Shown piece by piece: positions 62,159 through 64,000 of a DNA stretch of 64,000 bases. Position numbers and translations under genes: made by a program. The notes beneath the pieces were generated by a model. The model had not been told where the DNA came from, did no database searches, and saw only the letters and a list, made by a program, of their open reading frames with translations. The DNA comes from Acidianus sp. HS-5 (GTDB lineage: Archaea; Thermoproteota; Thermoprotei_A; Sulfolobales; Sulfolobaceae): NCBI RefSeq assembly GCF_021655615.1, contig NZ_AP025245.1, positions 930,001-994,000 of the forward strand, written 5' to 3'. Positions within the stretch are counted from its first letter, which is position 1, and each line of letters opens with the position of its first letter.

Positions 62159-63403
62159 ATGGAATGGAAGATTGAAGATATTAAAGTTATTATTCCAATA
62201 GGCGGTGAAGCTACAAGATTAAGACCTTTAACCATAGAAACTTCTAAGGCAACAGTAAGACTACTTAACAGGCCTTTAATAGAATTTTCCATCTATGAAT
62301 TAGCAAAACAAGGAGTAAAAGAATTCATATTCGGAGTAAGAGGATACATAAATTATAGATCTCTCTTTGACTCATTCAGGGAAGGAATTGGCTTTTCAGC
62401 AAGGTATAAAATAAAACCTAGAATACACTTTAAATATCAACCTAGAGTTGACAGTATTGGAAATGCAGATAGTGTTAAAATTAATATGGAATACTATAGA
62501 ATAAATGATATTACTCTAATAATTCAAGGGGACAATATTTTTAGATTAGATGTAAAAAAATTGATCAACTATCATTTAGATAAAAAGGCAATGATGACTA
62601 TAGTGCTGAAGAAATGGGATAGTGTAGAAGAGTTTGGAGTAGCAGATATAGATAAAGACTTAAGAATAAAAAGGTTTGTTGAGAAACCAAAGAAGGAAGA
62701 GGCTCCCTCAAATCTTATCAACACAGGAATTTATGTTCTATCCCCTGAAATTAGAAAGGTATTTGAAAGCGATGAAGTTGTAAAAATGAGAGAAGAAGGG
62801 AAAATGGACTTTGGAAAAGATATCATACCTTACCTGATAAACCACGGCTATCCAGTTTACGGCTATGTAATGGAGGATATTTGGTTTGATGTAGGCACTC
62901 CAGACAGATATTTAGATGCTATGCAGACTTTACTTTCAACGTTACCAGATTCAGAAATAGGAGGGAAAAGAATAGATGAAGATAAAAGGATCTTTGTCCA
63001 AGGAACTTCTCCAGACTCAATAAGGAGAAGAAATATAATAATTTCAAAATATAAGAAAGGTAAAATAAAAGTTGAAGGAAACACCTTAATAGGTAGGCAT
63101 TGCCAAATAGGTAATGCTATATATATAGAGAACTCCGTAATAGATAATTTTACAATCGTCAAAAATAATGCAAAAATTGTAAAAAGCTCAATAATGGATA
63201 GAGTTTACTTAGGAAATGATGTTGAAATACAGAATTCAATAATCGGTAGGCATGTAGAAATTAGGGATGGAGCTAAGATAATAAACAGTGTAATAGCTGA
63301 TGATGTAACTATTGGAGAGAATTCAGAGATTGTAAATTCAAGAATTTACCCCCACAGAGTTATAAACTCCGGAAGTAAGCTTCATGATACAATACTAACG
63401 TGA
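62159..63403 (+). CDS. Sugar-1-phosphate nucleotidyltransferase with left-handed beta-helix
   Basis: A 414-residue enzyme. N-terminal nucleotidyltransferase domain with VIIPIGGEATRLRPLTIETSKA (~8-29 in two parts) and FVEKPKKEEA; the C-terminal left-handed beta-helix repeats hexapeptides (GRHCQIGNAIYIENSVI, DRVYLGNDVEIQNSII, GRHVEIRDGAKIINSVI). It makes NDP-glucose, probably the donor for the glycogen synthase opposite. The frame is open to 62090, but ATG at 62159 behind a TATA box gives the natural start. Six bases precede the GH15 gene. Confidence 0.9.
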   Translation: MEWKIEDIKVIIPIGGEATRLRPLTIETSKATVRLLNRPLIEFSIYELAKQGVKEFIFGVRGYINYRSLFDSFREGIGFSARYKIKPRIHFKYQPRVDSIGNADSVKINMEYYRINDITLIIQGDNIFRLDVKKLINYHLDKKAMMTIVLKKWDSVEEFGVADIDKDLRIKRFVEKPKKEEAPSNLINTGIYVLSPEIRKVFESDEVVKMREEGKMDFGKDIIPYLINHGYPVYGYVMEDIWFDVGTPDRYLDAMQTLLSTLPDSEIGGKRIDEDKRIFVQGTSPDSIRRRNIIISKYKKGKIKVEGNTLIGRHCQIGNAIYIENSVIDNFTIVKNNAKIVKSSIMDRVYLGNDVEIQNSIIGRHVEIRDGAKIINSVIADDVTIGENSEIVNSRIYPHRVINSGSKLHDTILT

Positions 63404-63408
63404 GATAA

Positions 63409-64000
63409 ATGAGATATGCAAGCATAGGCAATGGAAGAATATTGGTAAACCTTGATGAATTTGGAAGGATAGTTGATTTTTATTTCCCATATATAGGGAT
63501 GGAAAATCAAACTTCTGGAAATTCAATTAGATACGCTTTTTGGGTAGACAATAAAGTAATCCTTGACACGGATTTAACTACATCATTAAGTTACTTGGAT
63601 GATAGTAACATAATACAAATAGAATCAAAAAAGGATTGGCTAAGCCTCTCATCCTTTGCCTTCATAGATCCCGATTCTCCTACATATTACTTAATAATGA
63701 AAATTTTAAATAATAGTGGAGAAAATAAGAGAATAAAGATATTTTTTACTCATGATTTTAATATATATTCTAACCCTTTTGGAGATACTGCATTATTTGA
63801 TCCATACACTTCATCTATTATACATTACAAATCTAAAAGATATTTAGGAATAAAATTACTTTCATCAGGTTCATTTGATGTGGAGTATAATACTACGAAA
63901 GGAAACCCTTTAGATGATGTTTATGATGGAAAACTAGATCAAAATCCTATAGCCCACGGTAATGTACAGTCTTCTATAGGGATGGAGATAAAGGTTAATT
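63409..64000 (+). CDS. GH15 glucoamylase, N-terminal part (cut by the window end)
   Basis: 197 codons from ATG 63409 to the edge, no stop. The N-terminal domain MRYASIGNGRILVNLDEFGR, then IVDFYFPYIGMENQ, IFFTHDFNIYSNPFGDTAL and YKSKRYLGIKL is the beta-sandwich that precedes the (alpha/alpha)6 barrel of archaeal glucan 1,4-alpha-glucosidases. It releases glucose from glycogen or malto-oligosaccharides. Catalytic Glu residues lie beyond the window. Co-transcribed with the nucleotidyltransferase. Confidence 0.9.
   Translation, partial: MRYASIGNGRILVNLDEFGRIVDFYFPYIGMENQTSGNSIRYAFWVDNKVILDTDLTTSLSYLDDSNIIQIESKKDWLSLSSFAFIDPDSPTYYLIMKILNNSGENKRIKIFFTHDFNIYSNPFGDTALFDPYTSSIIHYKSKRYLGIKLLSSGSFDVEYNTTKGNPLDDVYDGKLDQNPIAHGNVQSSIGMEIKVN

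Overview
The window is a dense, AT-rich (about one third G+C) piece of a Sulfolobaceae chromosome, most like Acidianus/Sulfolobus. The markers are a Sul7d chromatin protein (52966-53154), a Dpo4/Dbh-type Y-family polymerase, the XPB2-Bax1 pair, a lone methylmalonyl-CoA mutase catalytic subunit next to its epimerase, archaeal pterin enzymes, and many leaderless genes with a TATA box about 26 bases before the start codon. I see no rRNA, tRNA, CRISPR array, insertion sequence or phage gene, so this is core chromosome. Only one stretch longer than 300 bases lacks a protein gene (32522-32963), and it holds a small RNA gene.

Layout. 1-1379: end of a membrane protein, a stand-alone Lrp/AsnC ligand domain, a candidate structured RNA and two ribbon-helix-helix proteins. 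1369-7645: an MBL hydrolase, an isopropylmalate-synthase-family gene with no ordinary start codon, and a pterin neighbourhood (MptE-type pyrophosphokinase, PTPS-type enzyme, dihydropteroate-synthase-like protein) that includes a degenerate nucleotidyltransferase/HEPN-like pair and a TusA-like protein. 7687-14575: thioredoxin reductase, inositol-phosphatase family, membrane-anchored tandem AAA ATPase, carotenoid-type oxidoreductase with a 35-residue membrane partner, nucleotide phosphodiesterase family, phosphoribosyltransferase. 14565-23057: methylmalonyl-CoA mutase and epimerase, Hsp20, ZPR1 zinc-finger protein, GTPBP-like GTPase, and a molybdenum-hydroxylase accessory set (two CoxG-like proteins, MocA-like cytidylyltransferase, 2Fe-2S and FAD subunits but no large subunit), a YHS mini-protein and SUMT. 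23058-36326: a TusA-like protein, a SIS protein, an amidohydrolase and a glutamine synthetase that both lack catalytic residues, Trm5-like methyltransferase, RtcA, Dpo4, a PfkB kinase, Nudix and NadB.

36417-47699 is transport and envelope: MFS exporter with a palindromic operator candidate, MscS channel, an OsmC-like protein, a large surface protein with a membrane-spanning transcription regulator, an APC permease, and a VIT1-type metal transporter behind two identical-type palindromes 30 bases apart. 47778-55803: XPB2-Bax1, HAD phosphatase, B12 radical SAM, Sul7d, ATP-cone, pyruvate kinase. 56371-64000 is the glycogen locus: GH57 amylase, glycogen synthase and downstream genes including a ubiquitin-like protein and a Trp-rich HEAT-like repeat protein, facing a sugar nucleotidyltransferase and the start of a GH15 glucoamylase.

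Features not covered by long open frames were read by eye: 35-, 46-, 46-, 52- and 58-codon genes, one convincing C/D box sRNA (32553-32601), two weaker ones, a structured RNA candidate (667-727), and several palindromes placed exactly at core promoters.
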